64,000 nt of DNA from Saururus chinensis (taxonomy: Eukaryota; Streptophyta; Magnoliopsida; Piperales; Saururaceae): the NCBI GenBank assembly GCA_035235625.1, contig CP141143.1, positions 29,150,592 through 29,214,591 of the forward strand. The letters are read 5' to 3'. Made by a program: the position numbers and the translations under genes. Within the stretch, counting starts at the first letter, position 1; each line of letters begins with the position of its first letter. Below the pieces are notes generated by a model. That model was given only the letters and a program-made list of their open reading frames with translations. It did not search any database and was not told the DNA's origin. Shown here in pieces: positions 33,913-46,400 of this stretch.

Positions 33913-35877
33913 TTTAACACCCCAACTGGAAAAACTCTACCCAGAATGGGGGTTGCTCGGATTACAAAAAAAATTGGAGTAAATAAAATTAAATAGAAAA
34001 ATTAAAACCAATACCAACTAGGAGTGGCAGACTTTGAGTGCGAGAGTCATAACATTCTTCTATGCACTACAGAGCTATAACGTTCTATTGTGTGTAGATC
34101 AGAACAAACATAATTTTATAACTAATTTGGATCGGGCCAATGTTAATGTACCATTGGTTGCCTACATACGTATTAGATACCATCTATGACATTATTTCAA
34201 TACAATTGGATACAAACGTAGTTATGCCTAACGGCTAATACATATATCAAACATCAGAAAATTATATACGATAAAATATGTATACTTTATATCCGAATAA
34301 TTCATTCAGAGTCATATGAAAATCTTATAAATCATCTAAGTCAATGGAGGCCAATAAATCAATAGAGTCACACATCCCACTCTATCACAGAGTGGATCCA
34401 AACAAAACAACTTTACACGTCTCGCTCTATCATTGAGTTGAGACCGAACACACACCACATGTTTGGCTCTACCCCAGAGTGAGACTGAATAAAAACAGGT
34501 CATATAAACACATATTATCACTATTCATATTAAAACACATGGATCATAGCATAACATATATCCTAATTAGCACATGCAGTTCTATAATTAAAATGGGAGG
34601 TAAGAAATGCTTACTCCCCTCATGTCCCACGAGGTAGTGGTAGTCGGGGTTGCTTGCTCATTCTAGGTGTCTTCCCCTTTAGATTTGGAGATAGTAGACA
34701 TAGCCTTCTCTAGCTTTAGCACGTTTCTCGCCTTGCATTGGAAGACGACAGACAAAACTTTCTCATAACTCGGGACTCTTTACACTTTTCATGCTCGTAA
34801 TCAGCGGATAGAACTTCCTCTACCTGGAGACACTTTTTCCCTTACGTGTCCATGGATGCCGATAAAACTTTCCTTTACCTGAAGACACTTTTTCCCCAAT
34901 GCATACATGGATGATGGACAAAACTTCCCCTTACCTGGAGACACTTTTTCCCCTACACATCTATGGACCACGGACATAACTTCCCCTTACCCGAAGATAC
35001 TTTTCCTTCTATGCGCTATAAGGCGACAGACATAGTTTTCTCTTGTCCTGGGGTGTTTCTCTCTTATAGAGTCACTAACTTGAAGAATGGACACTTCCAT
35101 TGCATAGAACACCCACGAATTAACTAAGAATGCATTTTGAACGGAAGAAAACGAACTCAAAACAACTCCATAAACTTCCTTAGAAATTTGAACGGAAATG
35201 AGTATTTAGAGGAGAATTCGTGTGAGTGTATGAAGGAAAAGGAAAGACACTCGCAGATGCATGCACCACGTGTCACGTTCCAATTGGACTGTGTGATGTG
35301 GCGGTTCAAGCTGACACACTCATGGTGCACGCGTTCATGCACTGCAAAGTTGCACGTCTGCGATGCAGTTCCTGCACTGATGCGTGTCTCGCGCATGTCT
35401 TGCTCGTGTCGTGCTTTGAACCGTGCAATTTGACGAGTGGACGGCCACGAGCACTCCACACGGCACGGTTCTAATAGCTCGACTCTGACTGATGATGTCA
35501 TCAAATCTATTATTTAATTATTATTTAATTAAAACACAATTCTAACTTTAAAACACGATAACTTCTTATCTTGAAGTCGGAATCATGCGTTCTTGGTGCC
35601 AATGGATTTGTATCGATGAGCCCTTTTTATTAGACCCCACATGGGTAGGTTATTCCATATTTTTTAAGTTGGTCCCGGCCATATGGTATATTTCCCAATG
35701 GCGTAACTTTCGCTTCCGACCTCCGTTTCGTTGGTTATTTGGTTCGTTACGCTTGTAACTTCAAGTTCTAACTAAATACGGGAATTCCATCTCTTGAGAG
35801 CTCCTAAAACTTAATTAAAAATTATATCATTACCCCTAATATTTTGGTTAAGTGTAATAAAAAAATGGGATGTCACA
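33913..35877 (-). repeat. 5' LTR of the large-LTR element
   Basis: It corresponds block by block to 30877-32781, including the ACACTTTTTCCC tandem repeat (about 34810-35010). The start has mutated from TGTAACACC to TTTAACACC. The TATA box position (about 35203) now reads TATTTAGAGG and is damaged. Confidence 0.8.
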
Positions 35878-36009
35878 CCGTCTGTCTTATATTAATAGCT
35901 CCATTTGGCAAAACAAAAATGTTCCTTATTAATAGATTTATTTTGTTCAATTTAATGGTTGGGTACTTAAAATAATAAGCTCATTTTCTTTCCTCTTAGA
36001 TGTGGGTTT
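35878..36009. mobile_element. Body of the split Stowaway-type MITE
   Basis: It continues the tip at 30868 with CCGTCTGTCTTATATTAATA, then GCTCCATTTGGCAAAAC and GATGTGGGTTTT, as in the MITEs at 10687 and 10885. It breaks off at 36009 where a copia LTR begins, so it was hit twice. Confidence 0.7.
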
Positions 36010-36355
36010 TGTAAGGAGTTAATGGTCAAAGCATAATCCAGGCCAAGTTTGAATGGGTCACACGCCAGATTACATACCCATATTCAGCTCCAGTCAAGCA
36101 TGATCAAATCCCCGGCCATTATTCTCTCTTTGATGTGTAACGGACATTACTCTTGTATAGTCATTAGAATATTCTAGGATTGATATCTTCCCAAACACAC
36201 TCTTGTAATCTCTATCACTGTATAGCAAAATCAATAGTAAATGCGTTGAACCTTGAATGTTTTCTCACATGGTAGCTGAGCTCGAAATAAACCATCCTGC
36301 TTCTGTCATGGCGTTAACTTCCTCCAACATCCAAAATCTGTCACCATTACTCAAT
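36010..36355 (+). mobile_element. Copia fragment: short LTR, primer site and first codons of gag
   Basis: A sequence of about 260 bp with TG...CA ends (36010-36269) is followed directly by TGGTAGCTGAGCT, a decayed TGGTATCAGAGC primer site. An ATG at 36308 then opens a gag-like start (MALTSSNIQNLSP) that stops after about 15 codons. No further copia sequence follows. Confidence 0.65.
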
Positions 36356-37684
36356 TAATATTTTTTTATGTACTAGAGAGCTGAGAATAACTAATGCTCG
36401 AGTATACAGACTCATTTGGTATGCAGCCATGTTTTAAAACGCGGACCAGACCAGTTGGTCAGACCGGGTTTAACCCAAGTTAACCAACGGCTGGGTTAGA
36501 TTGACCTGGCCCGACTACTCATCCAGGTCAAGGGCTAAGCTGGGTTTTAAAACAGTCACGCCGGTTCGGGTTGAACCCAACTGCATCCGGGTTAACCCAT
36601 CAGTTCAACTCAACCGGAGTTTCCACCGGCAGACCATGGCCCATATTTTTACGGGCTAGGTAGGTGGAGCCGCTGGAAGATCCGATATGGGAACCACAAG
36701 TTTTGTTTGGTTCACCTACTCCTCGTATTTGTACACAGTCCGGCTCCAAAAAAGTGGGCCCCACTCAACTAACCTTCCCAACAACGGAAGGTGGAGATCG
36801 AGCAAAAAGACACCTTTCAAAGGGCCCCACCATCAGAAGTACAGCCTTGCTCTTGCTTCAGTGGACCCCCGGAATTGTGGCCTTTCTTATCAGTTACCAC
36901 TTTTTGCGCAACTAGCCAAGGACGGTATGCCCGCAGGGCGTGTAAATTGGTATTGCAAATTTAATGTGTAGAAGATCGCAATTTTGGCGATGCTCGCGGG
37001 TAGCAGGAGGATTCAACTGTCTGCCGAGCCCTCCGCGGTCGTCGGAAGGAATCGAAGACTTAAATGCAATGGTAGGCCCCACCGCGCGTGTACGTATATG
37101 TGGAAAAAGTTCTGTCAGAAAAGCCAGATACCGGCCATCCTGGTTCGTTTGGGCTCCCGAACGGCAAGAAATAAACGGGTCGGCTCCCTCAAAAAGGATC
37201 CGCGTCCATGTTTCCAGCATTAGTCCAGCATAAACAGCTTATTCTTGCACTTGAAGAGCAATTTGGAGTGCTTACCATTAAAAAGTCCACTCACCCCTAA
37301 AAAAATTACACAGATATATATTGATCATTATAAACTTAAAAATGTAATAATATGTCGTATATACCAATTGATGGCGTGATATAAAGATAAGAGTTCTTCG
37401 TTTGGTTAAAAAATTATGCCGAGAAATAGTTTGAGTAAGTATATAATTAGTGTTTATTTATATTTAATTAATATAAGTATATCAAACATCAATGTCCTTT
37501 GAGAGGTTTGTAGAAGCTCGCATATGACACAAATACCACAAATTTTGTCTTAAGATTAGTTTATATGAAAGTTTACAAACAATGGCTATAAAATGTAAAT
37601 TTAAATTTGGTTGATGCATTTCATGAGTAATATTTATAAAAATAAAATATCAACTTATTGCATGGAGTTGATGGTTGTTTTAAA
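36356..37684. other. Non-coding stretch with a decayed repeat and a GC-richer block
   Basis: 36430-36640 is a decayed repeat with TTTTAAAAC at 36433 and 36545 and several GGTTAACCC-type half-palindromes; it looks like a MITE remnant. 36640-37240 is richer in G and C, with GTGGGCCCCAC and three overlapping short frames, but none shows a domain or splice structure. 37240-37684 is AT-rich with nothing recognisable. Confidence 0.45.
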
Positions 37685-38009
37685 GGTCGTTTGGATGCAC
37701 ATTTTCACTTTGGGAAAGACACTTTTAAGGGTGTTAAATGACTCTTCTACAAAAATTACGTTTAGATGCACCATTTTAACAAGAAAATGATTGTAGAAAA
37801 GAAGGGCATTTAAGGGCAAAATTAAAGGCAAGATTTTCTTTTCCCAGGAATAATCCTCTTCCCTATGTTTAGGTAGAAATGATATTTTGTGTGAAAGGTT
37901 AAAATAGCCATTGTTGACCTATATGCCCATGATGTTTGCCATTTTCATGGTCTCTTAATTGCCCTAACACACTCCTATTATCTACCATGAAGATGACCGG
38001 CGTTGCTCC

Positions 38010-38280
38010 TTAATGTTCAATTTCTTCGTTGCAAAGAAGGCACCGCTCCTCCTTCCCCTAACACTAAAACACCTTTTTTCCCACTGCCTAAACTACAAAT
38101 GCTCTTCCTCATTGGCGTATTTTTTTACCACCAAAAAGGTGTTCCTCCTTCTTCCCCCCTTTTTCCATCGCCTAGCCTACAAACACTCTTCCTCCTTGGC
38201 CCTATTTTTTTGCCACCAAAAGGCATTTCTCCTCCTTTCCTTAACCCTAAAGCTCCTTTTTTTGCACCTAGATGATAAAA
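38010..38280. repeat. Diverged tandem repeat, about 100-bp unit
   Basis: Three imperfect units share a CTCCTCCTTCCCC block, then CTACAAATGCTCTTCCTC, then ACCACCAAAAAGG. The open frame at 38003-38275 owes its Pro- and Phe-rich repeats to this and is not considered a gene. Confidence 0.6.
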
Positions 38281-38405
38281 GTGTTGTTCCTCCTTGGCCC
38301 TCTCATCCGCCAATAAAGAAGATGAAGGTGTTTTTTGTCCCTTTCATCCGCCGCAATAAGACTAAGGCATTGCTCGCCCTTCCCCCTAAAGCCCCTAACC
38401 CTTGT

Positions 38406-38840
38406 AAATGACCCTATGATAGGACTTCTTAGCACATATCCTATCACATTTTAGTGTGTCCTATCATATATACAAAGAAAATAACCTTGGTAAACAACCC
38501 TACGATAGCACTTCTTAGTGTGGAGCTAACCACAAGATAGCGTGGTATAATAAGAACATAACTCTAGTAAATGACCTTACAATAGGTCTTCTTAGAGCAG
38601 AGCTGATTACACGATAGTGTGTTATCATATATACTTACAAAATAACATTACAAAAGATCCTATGATAGGCTTCTTAGTGCAGAGCCCAATCATACGATTG
38701 TATCCTATCATATGTACTGACAAATTAACATTAGTAAATGACCATAGGATAGGGCTTCTATCACATAGCTGATTACCGGATAGAGCTTCTTAGCTTGGAG
38801 CTGATCACATGATAGCATGTTCTATCGTACATATTAACAA
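38406..38840. repeat. Minisatellite-like tandem repeat, about 80-bp unit, 5 copies
   Basis: Units start at about 38406, 38492, 38569, 38652 and 38736 with AAATGACC(C)TATGATAGG or a variant. Each continues with CTTCTTAG, GAGCTGATCACA and CCTATCATATATAC. Lengths run from 77 to about 100 bp. CCTATGATAGG and CCTATCATA give each unit hairpin potential. Confidence 0.75.
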
Positions 38841-39352
38841 ACCTGCAAGAATAGATGGTGAGAAGGTTGGCATCGTTGTCATGGAGATGTTGGAAATGAT
38901 GGGGTTGGTACAATAAGATGCATATGGAGTTGGAATGTTTTCTGAAACGGGGACAAAGATGGACACATCAGAGACAAATATATAAATTGAAGGGGTGAGT
39001 AGATTAGAGGTGTTGGAGAAGAGGGGTGCCTTCTTCATTACACGCTTTGGTTTCTACTTCAGTTTATGAAGGTTTAGTTCCCAAGAGAGTTCAAATCTAG
39101 GAAAATCTTTTTTTTTTATTTTAAATTTGAAATTTCATGGTAGGGAAGATAGTGGGGTAGAATACTAACCCTTTAATGGCCTCTCCTATTGTTCTAACCA
39201 AACACTCTACTTTGGAAAATTTCATAAATTCATTTGCATATAAAGCTTTTGCAAAGTTCCCAAACAAAGGGCCATTTTAATTTCCTCTTTTAAAAGCAAA
39301 ATGAGGGAAATGGCCTTTCATTTCCACACTAAGTGTGCATCCAAAAAACCCC

Positions 39353-39892
39353 CAAGTGTGTCTATCATGCAGGTATTATTAGCAAATTAGTGGGGAAAAA
39401 TTAATGAGTATATGACTTAGATGAATATATAGTTTAGGGACAATAGAAAAAGAAAATTTGTGTCATACAAATCAGATGAGGTGTGGATGATAATGTTGCT
39501 CCCAAAAAATGTATCAACGATTGAAGCATTAAATTCGAGATTATTTTAGTCCCATCTATATTACTATTTTTTAATAGTTATTTATTTTAGTTTTCTAATG
39601 CGAGTAATTGAATTGGGACAAAAAGAGGATTAATTATGACATTGGGATTTAATAAATAAAGTCAGGAACCCAAGTAGTCCTTGTCGATTATGATCTCATT
39701 CATCTTAAATTAAAAAATAAAAATAAAATGTTAGAAAATTTAGTAGTGAATTTTTCCATGAAGGGCATAACATTTGGAGAAAAATCAAACATGAGCAGGA
39801 ATCAAAATAAGAATCAGCAAGGACTGTCCTAATTTCATAATACCGACTTTGTACTACATTAATTGTTTAGATTTAAAAAAATTAATTTATTA
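39353..39892. other. Non-coding AT-rich stretch
   Basis: I see no gene or recognisable repeat. It separates the inverted-repeat element from the MITE at 39893. Confidence 0.5.
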
Positions 39893-40039
39893 CTCTTTCC
39901 ATCCTAAATTAATAGCTTTATTTTGTTGATTGGGTACTTAAAAAAGAGTAATATAAGCTTATTTTTTCTTCCCTTATATGTGTATTTCACCTTTTAATAA
40001 AAATTATTATTTTTTAAATATTAATATAAGACGGAAGGA
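39893..40039. mobile_element. Stowaway-type MITE upstream of the RETICULATA-related gene
   Basis: It starts CTCTTTCCATCCTAAATTAA after TA and ends ATATAAGACGGAAGG before TA. The interior shares GGGTACTTAAAA and CACCTTTTAATAAAA with the other MITEs here. It lies about 420 bp from the start codon of the gene. Confidence 0.75.
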
Positions 40040-40462
40040 TATATCTTATGTTATATTTCTCGTCATAATTATCAAATGAAGTTAAAAAAGTGGATAAATT
40101 AAAATTTTAAATATGGATAACTAATATCGAAGCGTATTTAATGATAAAAAAGTATTAGTAATCGGACACGGAAATATAAACGGATCCGGACTCATTCTAC
40201 CGGGGTCCGATTATCTCTCTTGCTTTGATAACATCGGCGTTTAATGTCTGACCTAAAAACAGAGGCAGAAACACACGTTGTATCACCCGTTTTCTTTTGG
40301 ACACCAAGTAACGAAGTGGGCCCCAACACCGGGGCCCACCAGTTTCTTCCTCCTCTTTATTTCTGGCTTTCCGGCACTCCTTCAACCTGCAAAAGCAGCA
40401 GAAAAGAGCGCAGACCTTGCAACCTTCCCAACTACCGGCGGCGGACGAGCGGACCCCACTTC
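40040..40462 (+). promoter_or_regulatory. Upstream region of the RETICULATA-related gene
   Basis: This holds the probable promoter and leader. GTGGGCCCCAAC and GGGGCCCACC at about 40316-40342 resemble the GGCCCA motifs common in promoters of plant plastid-protein genes. No TATA box is evident. The coding frame is open upstream to 40244, but the transit peptide favours the ATG at 40463. Confidence 0.45.
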
Positions 40463-43400
40463 ATGGCGGCGGTCGCCACGACAGCCTCCGCTTCCTCCCC
40501 CGCCGTCCGCCTCTCCCTCCCCCGCCTACCTCGCCGACCACACGCCTTCCATCTATCCCTCTCTCCCTCCATTTCCTCCCCCTCCTCGTCTCTCTCCCTC
40601 TCCGTCGCCCTCCCTCCCCTCCGCCCTCGCGGGCCCCGGGCGCTTCTCGTCTACTCCTCGGTTTCTGGTGCTGATGGAACCGGAGGAGGAGACAGCGGAG
40701 CTGGCGGCGGCGACGGAGGCGGAGGAGGAGGAGGCAGTGGAGAAGGTGACGGGGATGGCTCGGGCGAGATGAACAGGAGGGAGGCGATCCTGGCGCTGGT
40801 GGAGCTGGGGAGGACAATGGACAGCCTGCCAGCGGATTTGGCGGCGGCTGTCCAGGCCGGGAGGATCCCGGGAGAGATCGTGAGGCGGTTCGCGGAGCTG
40901 GAGAAATCGGTGGTGATGCGCTGGTTGCTTCAGTTCGGGGGGTTTAAGGAGCGGCTACTCGCCGACGATCTCTTCCTGGCCAAAGTCTTCATGGAGTGTG
41001 GAGTCGGGGTCTTCACCAAGGTCAGATTTTTTCTTATTTGGTAAAAGAATGAGCTTTTGGTTGGTTATGAGAATAAATTGTGCGTGTTTGTTGTAAAAAT
41101 ATTTCTTATTAATCTTCGTTTGAAACCTGATTCTTCTTTGGTCTAAGGGAAGTAAATGCTAGTGGAAATTTGAAATGAGTTCCTCGGATGGTTATCACGG
41201 CAACTTTCTGCCAGTGATCTTTTAAAAGAAGCGTTTTTATTTTTTTGGGGGCTGATGAGAATGGTATTTGTTGATAATTCGGTAATTTGGATGGAGTTTG
41301 GGAGTTCTTTTTCAAGTTAGATGAATGACGATAATATAACGAAATGTCCCGATAGTACATGATGTTAGGATACAAAGGAGGATTAAATTTGTAATAATTT
41401 GATACTCCAAAGAGGTCTTTTGGGCGCCAAAGAAGAGTTCATATAGATCAGCTGAATGCAACTGAAATCAGGATGCTAAGGTGGATGGGAAATATAACTA
41501 GGAGGGACAAGATTTGAGACGAATATATTCATGTGAACTAGGGGTAACATCATTATGGGAGAACCTTAGGGAGTATAGGTTGCATTGGTGCGGGCATATA
41601 CAAAGAAGGCCAATGAATGCCTTCGTAACAAAGTTGGAGGGGATGCAAGTAGAAGAGACCAAAAGAGGGAGGGATGAGACCTAAGAGAATTTGAAATTTG
41701 AATGGAGTTAATACGAAGGATATGAGTATGTTATCTCTTACAATAGGATTGGCAAAAAAATAGGCTAGGGTGGAAGTGTAAGATCCATGTCATTGACCTC
41801 AAATTATTGGGAAAAAGGCACTTCTTGATTTTAATTATGATATAATAAACATTTGTCAGAGTGGATTAAGTCTATATTTATAAGTACGAATCTTTCAGAG
41901 TCCGGTGAGAGTATAGGCATTGTCATATGTACAACGAGTTAAAATATTTGGAAAACTAGTTGTCAGGCTGTCGCAATTCATAAAATCGATGAGCTGCATG
42001 ATTTGAAAATTAAATTCATGGCCAGCATCTTTGATATGACTCTTTCCTTGAGGATCAATACTGTGATGGTGTCTTAAGCCTAAATTCCTTACAAGTGCTG
42101 GATGCCTTATTGTCATTTGTTTTATGTTATCCTTTGGTGCAAGCTGAGGTCCAAATGCCTGGTGCCTCAACTGAACTATTTTTCTCTGGGAATGTAAATG
42201 TGTCATGCTCAACACTCAAGGCATTAATATATTAAATATAAAGTGCCCTTCATGATGTTAATTCTGCTTCTTTGCCTTATGATATATATCCTCTATTACT
42301 TCCATATAGCCGTATGCCGATGATAAGTGGAAATTGCAGGCTCTCTTATAGTTAGGGATTTTTCCTCCTTTACCTAGGGATTGGGACCAGAATCACCATA
42401 AATATTGCATTCAGCTCCATATTCATGGACTTGATCATGTTTTTAAAGGAAAACTACAGTATTAGATGCTTTCATGATTTGTAAGATTTGACACTAGTTT
42501 TGGGAGTTGAGTTGTTTTTTTACTTTTTAATTTTTTAAGTTTTTAATGATTGTGATTCCTAAGATAATGGCTGGTTCTTCTTGAAAGGATGTGTATATGT
42601 AAATGGTGCATCTCTACATACAGAAAATCAAGTGTCCTATAGATGGATTAACATTGTTCAGCTGCATGTTGCCAGACTGCTGCTGAGTGGGAACGTCGGA
42701 GAGAAAATTTTATGAAGGAGCTAGACTTTGTTGTTGCAGATGTGGTATGTTTTTTCTCTGATTGAAAGCTGGCTCATTTTTCTATTTTTATTTTCTTTTG
42801 TTGTTTCTTTCATTTTTTGAATTTGAACTATATGCATTAGGTTGCATCCTCCCTTAATATGATTGTTCTGTTGTGGAAAGGTGGCTTGCTTCTAACACAT
42901 GATGTGATGCTTTGCATCTTGGAATTAAGTGTTGTATGTCGAGTCATAAATTTTTGTTTCTATTCCACTTGAACATGATACCTGTAGATGTATCTTGATA
43001 TTAAGTGGTTTCTGTATCATGAATGAGCTTCTACAACAACTAAAATTGTTAAGTGGGTTCATCACCATATGGTGGATTGCTGGTTCTTGTACGTTTTTGT
43101 TATAGATACTGTAATGATAAGACCATATAATATCTACTGATTACTTCTATTTTTTAGGTTATGGCCATAGTTGCAGATTTTATGCTTGTCTGGCTTCCTG
43201 CACCAACAGTTTCTCTCCGGCCAAGTATTGCAGTTAGTGCAGGGCCTATTGCAAAGTTCTTTTACAATTGTCCTGATAATGCCTTCCAGGTAAGACTTAC
43301 AAATATGCATTGTCTAATTCTTGTTTGGAATTTTAGCTTATGATCTTCTCCGGAAAGAAGTAGGACTATTAAATGGTCATCTTGATTTTTGGTGTAGGTT

Positions 43401-46400
43401 GCTTTGGCTGGAACACACTATTCACTTTTACAAAGATTAGGTGCAATTATGGTTAGTTCTTGGTATTGCTAAGACATCTGCAGCATCTATATTAGAATTG
43501 GTTGTCACATGTAGTAGATAAATGACTTAGATTGATTTTGTTAGATGTGGTAACTAAAAGCTTTTTTTATGTTTGCAGCGAAATGGGTCAAAACTGTTTC
43601 TTGTGGGAACTTGTGCATCTTTGGTAAGTCTTGTATTTCACAACAGAAAGTTGCATGAATTTCATGGTGCTTGTTCCGACTTTCAACAGTTTCTTGGTAG
43701 CAATTTACCATTCTTTTTTAAATCTAACCTAATTATGGTTTCTTGGACAGTTAGAACTTAGACATATAAGTTCATTTATACTTGCATAAAAAGCCAAAAA
43801 GATGAAGATGCAAACAGATTTTCATGATGAAAACAGCATTTGAAATTGTTTCCCATGTTAAACTTTCTATTCTGTGAAGTTTTACTGAATCTTCTTATGT
43901 AGTCATGTTTTCTTATCTTATATTTTTTTATTTTAACTTTTGGGAATTTCGATATTGGTATGTGGGTGTTGACTACCTTGTCCTCCCTGAGACTTAATTT
44001 ATCTATTGTTTGGCTAGTTAGACATACTCCACTTGGCTTTCACGGACTTTGCTTTTTGAGGAAGTCCTCGTTGTCTTTGTCACCCAGCACACGGATTGTA
44101 TGTTCTATTTATATTTAACTAATGCTTTCTTCATTGTAGTAGTAGCAAACTTTTGGATTTTCTTATTTCATAGTTGATATTCCTATTACTTTGTTTGTGG
44201 TATACTAGAACATCTGCTGGTGGACTATGCAGTTTGTTTGCTAAAACCTATTGACTTTGCAGGTTGGCACAGGTACAACCAATGCCTTAATTAATGCTCG
44301 AAAGGCAGTTGACAAGGCGTTTGCTGGTGAAGGTGAGGATGTTCCTATTGTATCCACCAGTGTTGCATATGGTGTCTATATGGCTGTTTCTAGCAACCTT
44401 AGGTATGCTTCAACCGATGCTTACTTTTTTTTCTAATCTAGTTGTGACTGCCTCCTTTCTAACTTTGAATCAGAGGGTACCAACTCCCCTTTATGGGGTT
44501 GAATCAAAGTGCGTGATTAGTTTAAATTTGCGTTTTAGGGATACTAAAAATGGAAATTAGTTGACACACACACACTAAAAGGATATTGTGGTAATATAAT
44601 ATTTTGGGCTTCTGAAGTCACTTGTTACTCTAGACGTTATTTAGCATCTAAATAGAAGTGCTATGTGTGGAGACCAGTTGTTGGACTGATTGTGTATGAC
44701 CAGTAATATGTTACAAATAAAACTTTGATGAGAATCTTCTCCAGTAGTATGGTCTAGATGTAGTTCGAGCAGGATATTTTCTTTTAACTCCAGCTGCCTC
44801 ATTTGTTTGCCTAACACTTTTCTTTGGCACTTCAAATGAAACTATTCAAGTCGTTTGCTGTATTTTAGATCAAATTACTGAATCTCAACGTGAGTGTCTA
44901 ATGGAGGTTTTTGATAATTATAGGCATGGTTGTCAGATCAAACATCTACTTATTTGTTTTTTTATTTTTTTAATGGCATTGTTTGCATACTGAAGTAGAA
45001 ATTCTTTGTTCAACAAGCATAAACCATTGTTGTTCTGATTAACTCCTTTATTTCTTGTAGTTTAGTTTACATAATACTTTTTCTATGCCACCATTATCAT
45101 CAATTTGAGTGATGGTATGTGTTCACTATTGGGTGCCCTACTGTTTTAATCACTTGTCCTAGATGTCTAGCCACAGGAGGAAGGCCTATCAAATCAGCCT
45201 GTCAGCTTTATGTAGGGGAACATAGTCTAAGACTAAATTGGAGGAAAACCGTAGCAATTTTTGTTCATTTAATGCAGCTACTGGGGTTAGTGTTTTATAT
45301 TATAGATCATCGACTTTGTTGGACTGAATGAATACAGTCCACTCAAGAGACATAAACCACAGTAGCTTGTCATGATATTTAACAGGGGAATAATAAGATG
45401 TGAATTCATCACTACTATTTTCATTATTTACTTTTCTGTATTCTAAAGTTCAGCAACATCAGATGATGGTCGAGGAAATGTTCGTTTGGTCCTTCCTTTA
45501 TAATAACTATTTTATCATTAAAGTTAATATCTTGAATGGCTGGCTTGCGTATTGCTTTTCTTAGTGATAAATGTACAAACTACAGCATCATCCATGAAAT
45601 GAAGGAGAGCTAAGTTTTTCTGTTCCCTCAACAAGATAGCTTACACTCTCATTTGCTTGCAAAGAACAGGTTACTCCATGCAAGAGACATAAACCCCAGT
45701 AGCTTGTCAGGGGAATAATAAGATGAGAATTCATCACTACTATTTTCATTATATACCTCTCTGTATTCTAAAGATCAGTGTCATAAGATGATGGTGACAG
45801 AGACAAACCTTAGTAGCTTGTCATGATATTTAACAGGGGAATAATAAGATGGGAATTCATCACTACTATTTTCATTATATACATTTCTGTATTCTAAAGT
45901 TCAGTGTCATAAGATGATGGTGGCAGAGGAAATATTCGTTTGGTCCTCTATGAACACTATTTTAATAGCAAAGTTTATACCTTGAATAACAGGCTAGCGT
46001 ATTACTTTTCTTAGTGATAAATTTATATATTCTATAGCATCATCCATGAAATGAAGGAGAACTAAGGTATTCTGTTTCCTCAACAAGATAGCTTATACTA
46101 TCAGTAGCTTGCAAAGAACATGTTACTCCTTTCTAGAAATGTTACTGTCCCTATGTTAATCGTTTACCGAACTGATATCAAGCAGCAAAGGTGCAAAAAG
46201 AGAAACAGATATCAAGCAGCAAAGCTTTATGTAATAATCCCCTGCTTATTTTTTCTCCAGGTACCAAATATTGGCAGGTGTCATTGAACAGCGTATTTTG
46301 GAGCCATTGTTGCACCAACACAAACTCATTCTGAGTGCACTATGCTTTGCTGTTCGGACCGGCAATACCTTCTTAGGATCGTTATTGTGAGATCTTATGG

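Larger units (their letters stand above)
30877..35877 (-). mobile_element. Non-coding large-LTR retrotransposon derivative, 5.0 kb
   Basis: The two long LTRs (30877-32781 and 33913-35877) flank only 1.1 kb of internal sequence without any gag or pol. A gypsy (Tekay/Del-type) polypurine tract fixes minus orientation. The 5-bp flanks are CCATC and CCGTC, a duplication with one substitution. The element sits in a Stowaway MITE, and removing it restores the MITE start. The LTRs differ by many substitutions and indels, so the insertion is old. It fits the description of a large retrotransposon derivative. Confidence 0.8.
37685..39352. mobile_element. Terminal-inverted-repeat element with internal tandem repeats
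   Basis: The left end GGTCGTTTGGATGCACATTT and the complement of the right end (GGGGGTTTTTTGGATGCACA) are inverted repeats, continuing with TTCACTTTGGGAAA-like sequence. The length is about 1.67 kb. No transposase is recognisable. I could not find a target duplication, so the superfamily is open. The interior holds two tandem-repeat blocks, listed separately. It is probably non-autonomous. Confidence 0.6.

Noticed and set aside
36664..37233. Three overlapping frames in a GC-richer block as a possible exon
   Set aside because: No splice sites, domain or codon pattern favours one frame; the block may be promoter-like or transposon-derived.
38003..38411. Pro- and Phe-rich frame as a small protein gene
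   Set aside because: It is explained by the diverged 100-bp tandem repeat inside the inverted-repeat element.
40244..40462. Upstream in-frame extension of the RETICULATA-related protein
   Set aside because: The extension lacks transit-peptide character, while the ATG at 40463 starts a typical one.
45119..45331. Frame in intron 6 as an extra exon
   Set aside because: The RETICULATA-related frame joins perfectly from exon 6 to exon 7 without it, and it has no similarity to the family.
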